Source: Lachnospiraceae bacterium
GTDB lineage: Bacteria > Bacillota > Clostridia > Lachnospirales > Lachnospiraceae
Direction: 5' to 3'
DNA length: 64,000 bases
Assembly (NCBI GenBank): GCA_017938405.1
Contig: JAGBBP010000034.1
Coordinates: forward strand, 62,001-126,000
The translations under genes were made by a program, and so were the position numbers. The notes beneath the pieces were generated by a model. The model was not told where the DNA came from and did no database searches. It saw only the letters and a list, made by a program, of their open reading frames with translations. Of the stretch, positions 8,568 to 16,471 are shown piece by piece; the first letter of the stretch is position 1, and each line of letters starts with the position of its first letter.

Positions 8568-9593
8568 GTGGCAAAAGCAAACAATTATTATTATGACCAA
8601 CTGAATAAAGAACAGCAGAGGGCATACTACGCCATGAAGGAAGGACTTTTGAATCTACAGGACTCCTTTGCGGTACCGATGCTTTCCCGGAAAGAACTGT
8701 CGGATATTTATTTTATAATCCGCATGGATTGTCCGGAAATTTTCTATTCTGTGACGTTTACTTATAAGTATTACCCGGATTCCACGGTGGTGGAGATGGT
8801 GCCACAATATCTTTTCCCGAAGAATAAAATCAAGGAACATCGGCAGGCCATGGAGTCGAGAGTGAAAAAGCTGGCCCATCAGGCGAAGGAGTTGGATGAA
8901 AAGGGAAAAGAGCTTTTTATCCATGACTTTATTGTGGAAAACGTGAAGTATGACAAGTTAAAGAAAGAGTATTCCCATGAAATCATCGGTGCACTGGGAA
9001 ACGGTGTTGCAGTCTGTGAAGGCATGGCAAAGGCGGTAAAAATCTTGTGCGATGCATTGGATCTCTGGTGCATTATCGCTCTGTCCGAAGCCAATCCGGA
9101 GAAAGGGATTAAGTATCGGCACGCCTGGAATGTGATTCGCATCGGCGGACAGTATTACCATCTGGACGCAACCTTTGATAACACCCTTTCCAAGGACGGT
9201 ACGGTGCGCTATGATTATGTGAATTTGTCGGACAAGCAGATTTTCAGAGACCATGAACCGGTCATTTGGAAGGTGCCGGTTTGCAGTGATAATGATGGAT
9301 TCTATTATAAAGAAAAGAAACTTTCCTGGACGACCGTGGAAGAGGTACAAAATCGTACCAAACAGGCGGTAAAGAAGGGAAAAGTGCTACTATTTCATTG
9401 GCGGGGCGGATATTTGACAAAGGAAATTCTTTCGAAGCTTTTGGAGATATTTGATAAAGAAGCCCGGGAAAAGAGTAAGCGGGCATTCGTTTCCGTTAAT
9501 TGGCCTCAGGCGGTACTGCGGGTACGGTTTGAAGACGGCGTGGGAGAGGAATTGCTTGAGATGGAAGAGGCGAATGAAGGGGAGAAAGAGTAG
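8568..9593 (+). CDS. Transglutaminase-like domain protein
   Basis: The 341-residue protein has a transglutaminase-like core with the Cys-His-Asp order: Cys150 in AVCEGMAKA, His185 in RHAWNVI and Asp200 in YHLDATFD. In bacteria these are usually proteases or hydrolases rather than protein cross-linkers. There is no signal peptide, so it is predicted to be cytosolic. The charged N-terminal ~110 residues are of unknown role. The start is GTG at 8568, with AAGGCGG at 8554-8560 as RBS. It is divergent from the chemoreceptor gene. The fold call is firm; the substrate is unknown. Confidence 0.8.
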   Translation: MAKANNYYYDQLNKEQQRAYYAMKEGLLNLQDSFAVPMLSRKELSDIYFIIRMDCPEIFYSVTFTYKYYPDSTVVEMVPQYLFPKNKIKEHRQAMESRVKKLAHQAKELDEKGKELFIHDFIVENVKYDKLKKEYSHEIIGALGNGVAVCEGMAKAVKILCDALDLWCIIALSEANPEKGIKYRHAWNVIRIGGQYYHLDATFDNTLSKDGTVRYDYVNLSDKQIFRDHEPVIWKVPVCSDNDGFYYKEKKLSWTTVEEVQNRTKQAVKKGKVLLFHWRGGYLTKEILSKLLEIFDKEAREKSKRAFVSVNWPQAVLRVRFEDGVGEELLEMEEANEGEKE

Positions 9594-9637
9594 CCTCATA
9601 TGATATTTTACTTTTATTAGAAAGTGAGTTACAGCAA

Positions 9638-10903
9638 ATGAGGAATTGTTCCAAAAATCATCCGGATAACCGAATCCTTTTGTTATTTACATTCGAAGGA
9701 ATGTTGATTACCATAGTGAACAATCTGGTGGGAAATAACAATAATTTATTTGCCACCAGATTAGGGGCAAGTGATCTTCAATTAAGTTTGTTGACCACCA
9801 TCCCACAGTTGGTGGGATTGATGGTACTCATTCCGGGCGGCATTTTGACCGACCGGTTGAAAAATAAGCGGAGTATGGTCATGGTTTCCTTGGCTGTTCT
9901 TACTGTGTTTTATGCACTTATCGGCTGTGTGCCTATGCTCTCTGCCAACCGCTTTACGGCTTTCTTAATTTTGCTTGCGGCCTCCGTGGGCCCTATGACA
10001 ATCTATAACGTGTCCTGGCAGGCGAATTTTTCGGATCTGGTGAATGCAAAAGAACAAAACCACATTATGACCTATCGTACTGCCCTGACGTTTGTAATCG
10101 GCATTATAATCCCTCTTGTCAGCGGCACATTGCTTGCGGCGGCAAATACCAATGACGGTAAAATACAGTTGCATCAGATTTATTTTTGGATCGGTGCTGC
10201 GTTGCTGTTGATTCAGATTTTAGTTGTGAGTCAAATCAAAGGAAGCCCGAATACATCCGCCGCCTCTCGTCGGACCGGACAGTTAAACGGGGTAATCTCC
10301 GAGCTTTTGCATAACAAAAAATTCTTAAGCTTTGTGGGTGTGGCAATTTTTTTCTATGTTACCTGGCACGTAGACTGGACCTTGTATTTTATCGGTCAGG
10401 TGAATTATCTCAAGTTAAATGAAGCATGGCTCAGTTATGTGAATATCGGCAATGCCGTTGTTCAATTTATTACCATAGGTTTTTGGAGCAGGCTGAATAA
10501 TAAGTACGGGGTCAGATTTGGAATCATTTTTGGGAACCTGGGTCTTGCCTTTTGTCCGGTTTGCATGATTGTGGCCACCGGTCTTCCGCTGCCCCAGGGA
10601 CAAATTGCATTTGTGATAATGAATACTTTGGCCAATATAACCCTTGCGGCGGTAAACCTTAACATGATGCAATGTCTTTTGCAAGTGGTTCCCGAAAACA
10701 ATAAAACGTTATATATATCGATTTATACGGTACTGGTGACATTGTCCAATGCATTTATGCCTTTAATCGGTGTTGTGGTATATACCAAATTAGGTGCGGA
10801 TTTGAAGGCGTTACAGCTTACGTTTTGGATTATTTTTGTGGCACGAATCATATCGACCGGTCGGTGGGGGCTCAGATGGTGGAGGCTTAGGGAAAGGGAG
10901 TAG
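9638..10903 (+). CDS. MFS transporter
   Basis: The 421-residue protein has about 11-12 hydrophobic segments. The loop between TM2 and TM3 carries GGILTDRLKNKR, the MFS motif A (G-x3-D-R-x-G/N-x-R/K). The substrate cannot be told from sequence. The ATG at 9638 is preceded by AGAAAGTGAG. The gene ends 18 bases before the first truncated spoIIID module, so it marks the left edge of the accessory island and was probably the native upstream neighbour of spoIIID. Confidence 0.88.
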   Translation: MRNCSKNHPDNRILLLFTFEGMLITIVNNLVGNNNNLFATRLGASDLQLSLLTTIPQLVGLMVLIPGGILTDRLKNKRSMVMVSLAVLTVFYALIGCVPMLSANRFTAFLILLAASVGPMTIYNVSWQANFSDLVNAKEQNHIMTYRTALTFVIGIIIPLVSGTLLAAANTNDGKIQLHQIYFWIGAALLLIQILVVSQIKGSPNTSAASRRTGQLNGVISELLHNKKFLSFVGVAIFFYVTWHVDWTLYFIGQVNYLKLNEAWLSYVNIGNAVVQFITIGFWSRLNNKYGVRFGIIFGNLGLAFCPVCMIVATGLPLPQGQIAFVIMNTLANITLAAVNLNMMQCLLQVVPENNKTLYISIYTVLVTLSNAFMPLIGVVVYTKLGADLKALQLTFWIIFVARIISTGRWGLRWWRLRERE

Positions 10904-10922
10904 CCGTATATGGTTCTTCCGT

Positions 10923-10950
10923 CATATTTCCCCCCTCCCCCTCATACACT
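10923..10950 (+). promoter_or_regulatory. SigE-type promoter, spoIIID copy 1
   Basis: CATATT (10923-10928) and CATACACT (10943-10950), with a C/T-only 14-base spacer, match the SigE consensus (ATATT, N14, CATACAnT). The same promoter opens all three spoIIID modules, and the homology between modules begins one base before this -35 element. Confidence 0.8.
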
Positions 10951-10978
10951 GTAAAAAAGCCTGCATGAGGGTACGAGA

Positions 10979-11140
10979 TTGGAAGGATGTATTGAAGAAC
11001 GGGTTGTAGAAATCGCAAGGTACATAGTAGAGCACAAGGCGACGGTCAGGGAGACGACGAAGGCCTTTGGGATAAGTAAGAGTACGGTACATGCGGAGGT
11101 AACAATAGGGAACGGTTTGCGAACAAAGTTATTTGGATGA
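10979..11140 (+). pseudogene. Truncated spoIIID, copy 1
   Basis: From the TTG at 10979 the frame reads like SpoIIID through the helix-turn-helix (TVRETTKAFGISKSTVH). After codon 38 it leaves the native sequence (HAEVTIGNGLR instead of HKDVTERLPHV) and stops after 53 codons. The 200-base block 10922-11121 is almost identical to 20589-20788. Its first 171 bases match 27055-27225, upstream of and inside the intact gene. The C-terminal half needed by SpoIIID is missing. I read it as the original 5' end of spoIIID cut off by an insertion. A short HTH peptide could still be made in the mother cell. Confidence 0.85.
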
Positions 11141-11162
11141 TTGAATAGGCAGCAAATAGGGG

Positions 11163-11195
11163 CACTCTCAGGTGGAAACCTGGGAGTGGCTTTGA
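11163..11195 (+). terminator. Hairpin after truncated spoIIID copy 1
   Basis: CACTCTCAGGT (11163-11173) pairs with ACCTGGGAGTG (11178-11188), followed by GCTTTGATT. A near copy, including flanking bases, lies at 23007-23050 after the ATPase gene, suggesting shared element ancestry. Confidence 0.6.
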
Positions 11196-11450
11196 TTGAA
11201 AAATTTGTTATTTGATGATATAATATGCATGTATTATTTGCCTATATGGAGCATTGTAATTGGAGTATTAACAACAGCAATAACGGTGGCGCTTTCCGTA
11301 AAAAGTGGATCTGGTAAGCATGGAAGTAAGATGAAAAAATGCAAAAAACAGAATCACGAAAAAAACTATAAGAAATTATTGGTTAAATGGAAAGGAGTAA
11401 GTAAAATGACTATTGTATTTGCAACATTAATGGTGAGCATTGGTATTCCT

Positions 11451-11541
11451 GGGCGTGACTCAAAGATGTGTGGTTAATACGAAGATAAGAATGCGTTGAA
11501 AATAGGACGGAGTACTTTTGGGTTCGACTCCCAACACGCTC
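11451..11541 (+). tRNA. tRNA-like segment, probably a degenerate tRNA
   Basis: GGGCGTG (11451-11457) pairs over 7 bp, with one G-U, with CACGCTC (11535-11541). The latter directly abuts a canonical T arm: TTGGG, loop TTCGACT, CCCAA (11518-11534). GTGGTTAA at about 11469-11476 looks like a D-loop. However, I cannot build a 5-bp anticodon stem in the 91-base span, and no CCA is encoded. It could be a decayed class II tRNA, a tRNA 3' fragment brought by an element, or chance pairing around a T-arm-like motif. Confidence 0.3.
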
Positions 11542-11546
11542 ATTAA

Positions 11547-11597
11547 GGGGCTGTCGCATTTGCGATTTTTCGATCGTAAATGCGACAGCCCCATTTT
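11547..11597. terminator. Strong long-stem terminator
   Basis: GGGGCTGTCGCATTT (about 11547-11561) pairs with AAATGCGACAGCCCC (about 11578-11592), followed by ATTTT. It separates the tRNA-like segment from the XRE regulator gene that ends at 11628 on the minus strand, and may serve both sides. Confidence 0.75.
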
Positions 11598-11627
11598 AAT
11601 GTATGAGCGACCGGTTTCGTTATGGAC

Positions 11628-11966
11628 CTAGGGACGATGAGAATGTTGAAGACCTTTTAAATACGCAGTTAACAGATCTTTATCTTTTTGAGATAGTGCC
11701 GCATAGGCATTAAGCAATTGTTGTTCTTCCTCGGAAATACTTTCGTTTCTAAGGGGATTTTCTTTAAAATTGAAAAAATCAGTAAGACTTATATTAAAAC
11801 CATTGCATATTTTTTCAAGAGTTGCAATGGTAGGACAAGTTCTGCGATTGATTAAATTGCTGAGACTGGAATAGGGTAGGTCAGAGACCTTTGCCAGTTT
11901 ATATAAACTCCATTGATTGAATATAAGGAGTTGTTGAATTCGGTCTAACACTCTATCTTCTATCAA
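11628..11966 (-). CDS. XRE-family regulator, C-protein-like
   Basis: The 112-residue protein has an N-terminal XRE helix-turn-helix at about residues 8-65: WSLYKLAKVSDLPYSSLSNLI, then RRTCPTIATLEKICNGF, and ISLTDFF. A short helical tail follows (LLNAYAALSQKDKDLL). It is divergent from the methyltransferase gene, and a perfect inverted repeat overlaps the methyltransferase -10 element. The arrangement resembles controller (C) proteins of restriction-modification systems, which time methylase and nuclease expression. Regulation of this operator by this protein is inferred from position. Confidence 0.8.
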   Translation of the reverse strand: MIEDRVLDRIQQLLIFNQWSLYKLAKVSDLPYSSLSNLINRRTCPTIATLEKICNGFNISLTDFFNFKENPLRNESISEEEQQLLNAYAALSQKDKDLLTAYLKGLQHSHRP

Positions 11967-12046
11967 GGCTATTACTCACTTTCGTTGTTTTTTATTATTG
12001 TATCCATGTTGAGAAATAATAGGTAGATGTGCGGTTGAATAATAAA

Positions 12047-12075
12047 TTGAAATTATAACTCAAATGAGTTATAAT
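12047..12075 (+). promoter_or_regulatory. Methyltransferase promoter with palindromic operator
   Basis: TTGAAA (12047-12052) and TATAAT (12070-12075) are 17 bases apart. A perfect inverted repeat, ATTATAACTC (12052-12061), AAAT, GAGTTATAAT (12066-12075), fills the spacer and covers the -10 element. A protein bound there would block RNA polymerase. The divergent XRE protein is the obvious candidate. Confidence 0.75.
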
Positions 12076-12100
12076 ATAAGGAGAAAACGGAGGTGAATAG

Positions 12101-13246
12101 ATGGCAAATAATAATACAGTACTGGGAACTGCGAAAATCGCTAAGAAAGATGAATTTTATACCCAGTTAACGGATATAGAAAAAGAGGTAAGACATTACA
12201 AAAAGCATTTCAAGGATAAAGTAGTGTTGTGTAACTGTGATGATCCATTTGAAAGTAATTTTTTTAAGTATTTTGTGCTTAATTTCAATAAGTTGGGTTT
12301 AAGAAAACTAATCGCAACTTGCTATTCTGCGTCTCCTATTCGTGGAAAGCAATTTGATTATACAGTTGACACAGGTGGTCAAATGTCATTTTTCCTAGAA
12401 AACGAGCAATCAAGTGGCGTATTAGTTGGTAAGTTGGTTGACCCAAGTAAGAAACCATATAAGGCGACTGTGACAACTGTATATGATAAAACCGGCGATG
12501 GTGGTATTAGTATGCTGGATATAGCGAAATTATTTGAGTCAGGTGAAAATAATTTAGAGGAACTTCAAGAAGACGGAGATTTTAGGTCAGAGGAATGTAT
12601 CAATATACTAAAAGAAGTGGATATCATTGTGACAAATCCGCCGTTCTCATTGTTTAGAGATTATATTAACACTCTCGTAAAATATGACAAGAAATTTTTG
12701 GTAATTGGGCATCAAAATGCAATAAAATATAGTGATTTATTTCCATTATTTATGGAAAATAAATTGTGGCTTGGGTATGGTTTCCAGGGTAATGTAGGAT
12801 TCTTTGAAAGTCCATACGAAGATACGGCTGTATCATCACAACATAAAGAAGGCCTTATAAGGGTATCTGGTGTTATGTGGTTTACTAATATGGATATAAA
12901 GAAAAGACATGAGGAATTAATACTTGTAAAGAGATATGACCCGGATAAGTATATAAAATATACTAACTTTGATGCTATAGATGTAGCTAATGTAAATGAT
13001 ATACCTTGTGATTATGAAGGATATATGGGTGTACCTATTACATTTATGGATAAGTACAATCCAGAACAGTTTGAATTGCTTGGAACGAGTACTGGTAATC
13101 TCGCAAAACAATTAGGTGTAAAACCTAATTATAGAGGAAGAACAGATGTTGCATACATTGGTGAGGATGGAAAACCTAAATGTCCTTATCAAAGGCTTAT
13201 CATCAGAAATAAGAGACCAGAAAAACCATTGGAGGTAAATATCTAA
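12101..13246 (+). CDS. EcoRI-type adenine-specific DNA methyltransferase
   Basis: The 381-residue protein resembles the EcoRI-family N6-adenine methyltransferases. It has KKDEFYTQLTDIEKEV near the N-terminus, VVLCNCDDPFESNFFKYF, and the catalytic motif IV NPPF at residues 179-182 within DIIVTNPPFSLFRDYI. Such enzymes transfer a methyl group from S-adenosylmethionine to adenine in a short DNA site. The RBS is ACGGAGGTG. The stop overlaps the start of the DUF262-HNH gene by one base, so the two are co-translated and very likely act together as a modification and restriction pair. The gene is visibly more AT-rich than the chromosomal genes, consistent with transfer. Confidence 0.9.
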   Translation: MANNNTVLGTAKIAKKDEFYTQLTDIEKEVRHYKKHFKDKVVLCNCDDPFESNFFKYFVLNFNKLGLRKLIATCYSASPIRGKQFDYTVDTGGQMSFFLENEQSSGVLVGKLVDPSKKPYKATVTTVYDKTGDGGISMLDIAKLFESGENNLEELQEDGDFRSEECINILKEVDIIVTNPPFSLFRDYINTLVKYDKKFLVIGHQNAIKYSDLFPLFMENKLWLGYGFQGNVGFFESPYEDTAVSSQHKEGLIRVSGVMWFTNMDIKKRHEELILVKRYDPDKYIKYTNFDAIDVANVNDIPCDYEGYMGVPITFMDKYNPEQFELLGTSTGNLAKQLGVKPNYRGRTDVAYIGEDGKPKCPYQRLIIRNKRPEKPLEVNI

Positions 13247-14337
13247 TGAACATTGAAGAAAGAAAAGTTACATTAAAAGACTTATATGAAGATTATTTCA
13301 ACGATGATGAAGATGGCGTGGTTGGATACGGAGAAAAACTAAACATTAGACCAGCATACCAGAGAGAGTTTGTTTATCCGGATAAGAAAAGAGATGAAGT
13401 AATTAGAACAGTTAAAAAGAAATTTCCATTAAGTATTTTCTACTGGTCGAAAAATGGGGATGACACCTATGAAATATTAGATGGGCAACAGCGAACAATA
13501 TCTATTTGTGAGTATATGGACGGAAATTTTTCCGTAGATGGCAAGTATTTTGATAATTTACCTGAAGATATAAGAAGAGACATTGAAAGCTATCAGATAA
13601 CAGTATACGTATGTGATGGAACAGAATCTGAAAAACTAGAGTGGTTTAAAATAATCAATATTGCCGGCGAGGAATTAACTGCACAAGAATTAAGAAATGC
13701 ATCGTTTACCGGTTTATGGTTAACAGAATCAAAACGAAGATTCTCAAAAACTGGATGTCCAGCAATGCAATTGTTTGATGACTATCTAACGGGTTCTCCG
13801 ATTAGGCAGCAGGTGTTTGAAAAAGTGCTTGGATGGGTGGCGGATAGAGATAATTGTACGATTGAAGATTATATGGGCCGACACCAGCATGATAATAATT
13901 GCAATGATTTATGGTTATACTTTCAGACTGTTGTGGCGTGGACAAAGGCGGTATTTACTGATTATACCAAATACATGAAAGGTCTTGAATGGGGGATACT
14001 ATATAATAAGTACAATGCTAATACATATGATCCGATATTATTTTGTGCCGAAGTAAAAAGGCTTATTGCAGATAAAGATGTAACAAAAAACTCTGGTATT
14101 TATGAGTATTTACTGAGTGGAGATGAAAAATTTCTTAGTATTAGAACTTTTGAAGATGATCAAAAGATGGAGGCTTATGTAAGACAAGCCGGTTTATGTA
14201 TTAAATGTGGTAATCATTTTGAGTATGATGAGATGCAAGGCGACCATATTACTCCATGGTCTAAAGGAGGCAAAACGATTTCTGAAAATTGCCAAATGTT
14301 ATGTGCTGATTGCAATAGGAAGAAAAGTAATATTTAG
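13246..14337 (+). CDS. DUF262-HNH nuclease (GmrSD-like)
   Basis: The 363-residue protein has an N-terminal DUF262 domain with the DGQQR motif at residues 79-83 (ILDGQQRTISI). This is the ParB-like nucleotide-handling motif found in GmrS/BrxU-type proteins. The C-terminal HNH nuclease has Cys318/Cys321, a DH pair at 333-334 and Cys353/Cys356 (MLCADC). Proteins of this kind cut DNA depending on its modification state. It is translated from a start that overlaps the methyltransferase stop. I infer a restriction-like partner, but whether it cuts unmethylated or foreign-modified DNA cannot be told. Confidence 0.85.
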   Translation: MNIEERKVTLKDLYEDYFNDDEDGVVGYGEKLNIRPAYQREFVYPDKKRDEVIRTVKKKFPLSIFYWSKNGDDTYEILDGQQRTISICEYMDGNFSVDGKYFDNLPEDIRRDIESYQITVYVCDGTESEKLEWFKIINIAGEELTAQELRNASFTGLWLTESKRRFSKTGCPAMQLFDDYLTGSPIRQQVFEKVLGWVADRDNCTIEDYMGRHQHDNNCNDLWLYFQTVVAWTKAVFTDYTKYMKGLEWGILYNKYNANTYDPILFCAEVKRLIADKDVTKNSGIYEYLLSGDEKFLSIRTFEDDQKMEAYVRQAGLCIKCGNHFEYDEMQGDHITPWSKGGKTISENCQMLCADCNRKKSNI

Positions 14338-14348
14338 ATAATTGAAAG

Positions 14349-14396
14349 TATGGCGCCAATAGTTTCTTGGTTCGGTACTTCATCGGAAAGAGCAGT
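14349..14396 (-). pseudogene. Fragment of an antitoxin gene (related to the one at 26572-26793)
   Basis: On the minus strand these 48 bases encode ALSDEVPNQETIGAI. This matches ALSDEIPNQETIDAM in the antitoxin gene at 26572-26793, about 85% identical at base level. No start, stop or toxin partner is left around it. It shows that a second copy of that toxin-antitoxin locus once lay here and was mostly lost. Confidence 0.7.
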
Positions 14397-14766
14397 ACAC
14401 TATTATAACGAATTAATGTGCCGTTGGAATATGTGCAGGGCTATTTAACGGATTAACGGATTTTACCCAAAATCTACCCGAAAACCACCCGGATTTACCC
14501 CGAAATCCCTCTTTTATTCAGAGGTTAAGTGTGATATATTTATATTACGCAGTGGATGTGTGAAATGACGAGGGATGAGTACAAAAAGATTGCGGAGTAG
14601 CAAGGTGTTTAAGAATTTTCTGTGAGCACATTTTGTCACTTTTTGAAACGTTTTTGTCATGTTTTGAAGACAAATTGAAGACTTCTTGTAACTTCCTTTT
14701 TGCAAGAACCTATGTTATACTTATACTCGTCAGTAGTAGACGAGTCACAACTGAATATGTTTTTTG

Positions 14767-14816
14767 TAAAGCCGAACCGGTTCCGAAGTATTTTGGAATT
14801 GCTTCGGCTTTTTTGA
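14767..14816 (+). terminator. Terminator upstream of the mobilisation region
   Basis: AAGCCGAA (about 14769-14776) pairs with TTCGGCTT (about 14803-14810), with an inner TTCC/GGAA pairing, followed by TTTTTT. It insulates the relaxase region from the upstream restriction genes. Confidence 0.65.
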
Positions 14817-15003
14817 GTTGTCATCAATTGACAAGGTGATGGCAACGGGGTTCCGCAAATGTTTTGTTTGCGGAGGCATGAAAAATGACGTTTGTTTCCA
14901 GGAAGGAGACGACGTCTTTTTTTATGCTCCGGAGTGCAGAGGATGGGAATTCTTTGTCGGGGTTAAGGGGAGGCCTCTTATCGGGTCAAGGGCAGAAGCC
15001 CTG

Positions 15004-15038
15004 CCCAGTAAATTGTCGTTGCGACAATTCGTACTGGG
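15004..15038. other. Candidate origin of transfer (oriT) hairpin
   Basis: CCCAGTA (15004-15010) pairs with TACTGGG (15032-15038), and inside it AATTGTCG (15011-15018) pairs with CGACAATT (15022-15029) around TTG. A GGGCAG/CTGCCC repeat overlaps on the left. Stacked inverted repeats within ~100 bases upstream of a relaxase gene are what oriT regions of mobilisable elements look like. The nick site cannot be assigned. Confidence 0.5.
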
Positions 15039-15113
15039 TATTACTTGTCGCAAACGCAAGGTGATGCAGCTACGCTGCGGATGCCGGCGAGTTCAAAAAA
15101 GGAGGAAAAAAGA

Positions 15114-16337
15114 ATGAGAGCTTCCAGACATAACGGAAGAAAAGGAAAGAACGGCGTGTATGATGTGAAGCACAATGATCGGGAATTCAATGTGGGAAAC
15201 AGTGAACACATTGATGCGGAGCGTGCCAAACAAAATGTTTACTGGGACTGTTACCAAGGGTACAGTTTTGGTGAAAGTGGCAGGGAGGAGAGGATGAGTT
15301 TTACGCAAGTGGAGTCGGAGTATTATTACGAACATTATTGGGAACATGTGCAGGAGCAGAACCGGCGAAACGAAGAGGCACGGCATGAGGAACGGAATCG
15401 TTCCGTGGAGGATTTGTTGAAGAATAGCAAGACCTGTCCGGAGGAAAGTTTGCTTCAACTGGGGAACATTGACCGGTCGGTGCCGGCATCGGTTTTGGCA
15501 AAGGTGGTGGCAGAGTTCTTTGAGGAATTTGAGCGGCGGTACGGTTCGCACGTGCATATTTTGGACTGGACGCTTCATCTGGATGAGGGGACGCACCACG
15601 TTCATGAGCGGCATGTGTTTGATGCAAAGAACCGGTACGGCGAGCTTTGTCCTCAACAGGAAAAGGCACTGGAGGAGCTGGGCTTTGAACTACCGGACCC
15701 GACAAAGAGGAAGGGAAAGTACAACAACCGGAAGATGAGTTTTGATGCGGAGTGTCGGAGGTTGTTTTTGGAAATCGCCCAACGAAACGGTGTGCAGGTG
15801 GAGTGCGAACCGATTTACGGCGGAGTCACTTATTTGGAGAAGCAGGACTTTATCATCGAGAATCAGAAGCGGCGTTTGGAAGAGAAACAGGCGGAGCTTC
15901 AGGAGATTACCATGAAGGAGGCGGACATGGAAACCTTTGTGGAAGAGATTGCGGAGGAAGCCTATGAGAAAGCCTGTGAAACGGTGACGGAGGATGTGGT
16001 GGAGCAGACCGGGAAGGAAAATCTGAAGGAACTGCAAAAGTACAAGCAATGGATTACCGCAGAGGAACGGAAGCTTCCGAAGGAAGTGAGAAGCCTGGTG
16101 GGCCGTTGTATGGACGCTTTAGAGAAACGCTTCCGGGATGTGACAGGGCAGATGGTTCGCCGGGTAAAGGAGGCATTGCGGAATCCGAAACGCAAGGAAG
16201 CGGCAAAGGAAGAAATCAAGCAACAGGCAAGAATTTCCGTCAAAGAGAAGCTTGCAAAACTTCGGAAGGAGACCGATGCACAGAAGCCCGAGAAAAGAAC
16301 CGGGCAGAGAAAAAAGAGGGAGGAAGAGTTGACATAA
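15114..16337 (+). CDS. Relaxase / mobilisation protein (MobV/Pre-like)
   Basis: The 407-residue protein has an N-terminal nuclease region and a long charged helical C-terminal half. Around residues 145-165 it carries HLDEGTHHVHERHVF, which fits the His-rich metal site of Mob/Pre relaxases. Relaxases nick oriT and lead the strand into a conjugation pore supplied by another element. The ATG at 15114 is preferred over upstream frames because of the AAAAGGAGG RBS. No coupling protein or type IV secretion gene is nearby, so the element would be mobilisable rather than self-transmissible. Confidence 0.75.
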   Translation: MRASRHNGRKGKNGVYDVKHNDREFNVGNSEHIDAERAKQNVYWDCYQGYSFGESGREERMSFTQVESEYYYEHYWEHVQEQNRRNEEARHEERNRSVEDLLKNSKTCPEESLLQLGNIDRSVPASVLAKVVAEFFEEFERRYGSHVHILDWTLHLDEGTHHVHERHVFDAKNRYGELCPQQEKALEELGFELPDPTKRKGKYNNRKMSFDAECRRLFLEIAQRNGVQVECEPIYGGVTYLEKQDFIIENQKRRLEEKQAELQEITMKEADMETFVEEIAEEAYEKACETVTEDVVEQTGKENLKELQKYKQWITAEERKLPKEVRSLVGRCMDALEKRFRDVTGQMVRRVKEALRNPKRKEAAKEEIKQQARISVKEKLAKLRKETDAQKPEKRTGQRKKREEELT

Positions 16338-16348
16338 GAGGCTTTATA

Positions 16349-16471
16349 ATGACAAAAGAAGTCCGGTCTATCCTCGGAAAAAGCCTCATAGTATGGAAAC
16401 AGAAGGACAAGCGACAGAAGGAGGTGGCGTTTCCGCTTGAAGACAACAAAATTGAATTATCGATTCCATAA
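16349..16471 (+). CDS. Small hypothetical protein after the relaxase
   Basis: A 40-residue open frame starts 11 bases after the relaxase stop, with AAGAGG as a possible RBS. The product is basic (MTKEVRSILGKSLIVWKQK at the start). I do not recognise it. Its 3' end overlaps the next small gene in another frame, as is common in compact mobile-element operons, but it could be a chance frame. Confidence 0.4.
   Translation: MTKEVRSILGKSLIVWKQKDKRQKEVAFPLEDNKIELSIP

Larger units (their letters stand above)
11141..11627. other. Intergenic remnant region with small ORFs
   Basis: This stretch holds the hairpin at 11163, a plausible promoter (TTGAAA 11197-11202, 16 bases, TATAAT 11219-11224), a tRNA-like segment and a strong terminator at 11547. 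One frame from ATG 11229 to 11477 would give an 82-residue protein with a hydrophobic start. A shorter option starts at ATG 11406 after AAAGGAG and gives 23 residues. Neither resembles a family I know, and the promoter would make 11229 essentially leaderless, so I do not call a gene. Confidence 0.4.
14338..15113. other. Non-coding region before the relaxase gene
   Basis: After the antitoxin fragment, the stretch holds a run of related ACCC-rich bases (about 14461-14510) and a small hairpin ACTCGT/ACGAGT at about 14727-14746. A terminator at 14767, a hairpin TCCGCAAA/TTTGCGGA at about 14853-14876 and the candidate oriT around 15004-15038 follow. An open frame at 14818-15117 starts at TTG, runs across these hairpins and has no convincing RBS, so I do not call it. 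Confidence 0.5.

Noticed and set aside
10922..11121. Interpretation of the three modules as an ordinary dispersed repeat or promoter island
   Set aside because: The third copy continues seamlessly into a complete spoIIID, and the block encodes its N-terminus in frame, so gene duplication by insertion explains it better.
11196..11477. Small membrane-like ORF in the island
   Set aside because: The TTG start falls inside the predicted promoter and the ATG 11229 would be leaderless; no family resemblance.
14818..15117. 99-codon frame before the relaxase gene
   Set aside because: TTG start, poor RBS, and it spans several perfect hairpins and the candidate oriT, so it looks like non-coding sequence.
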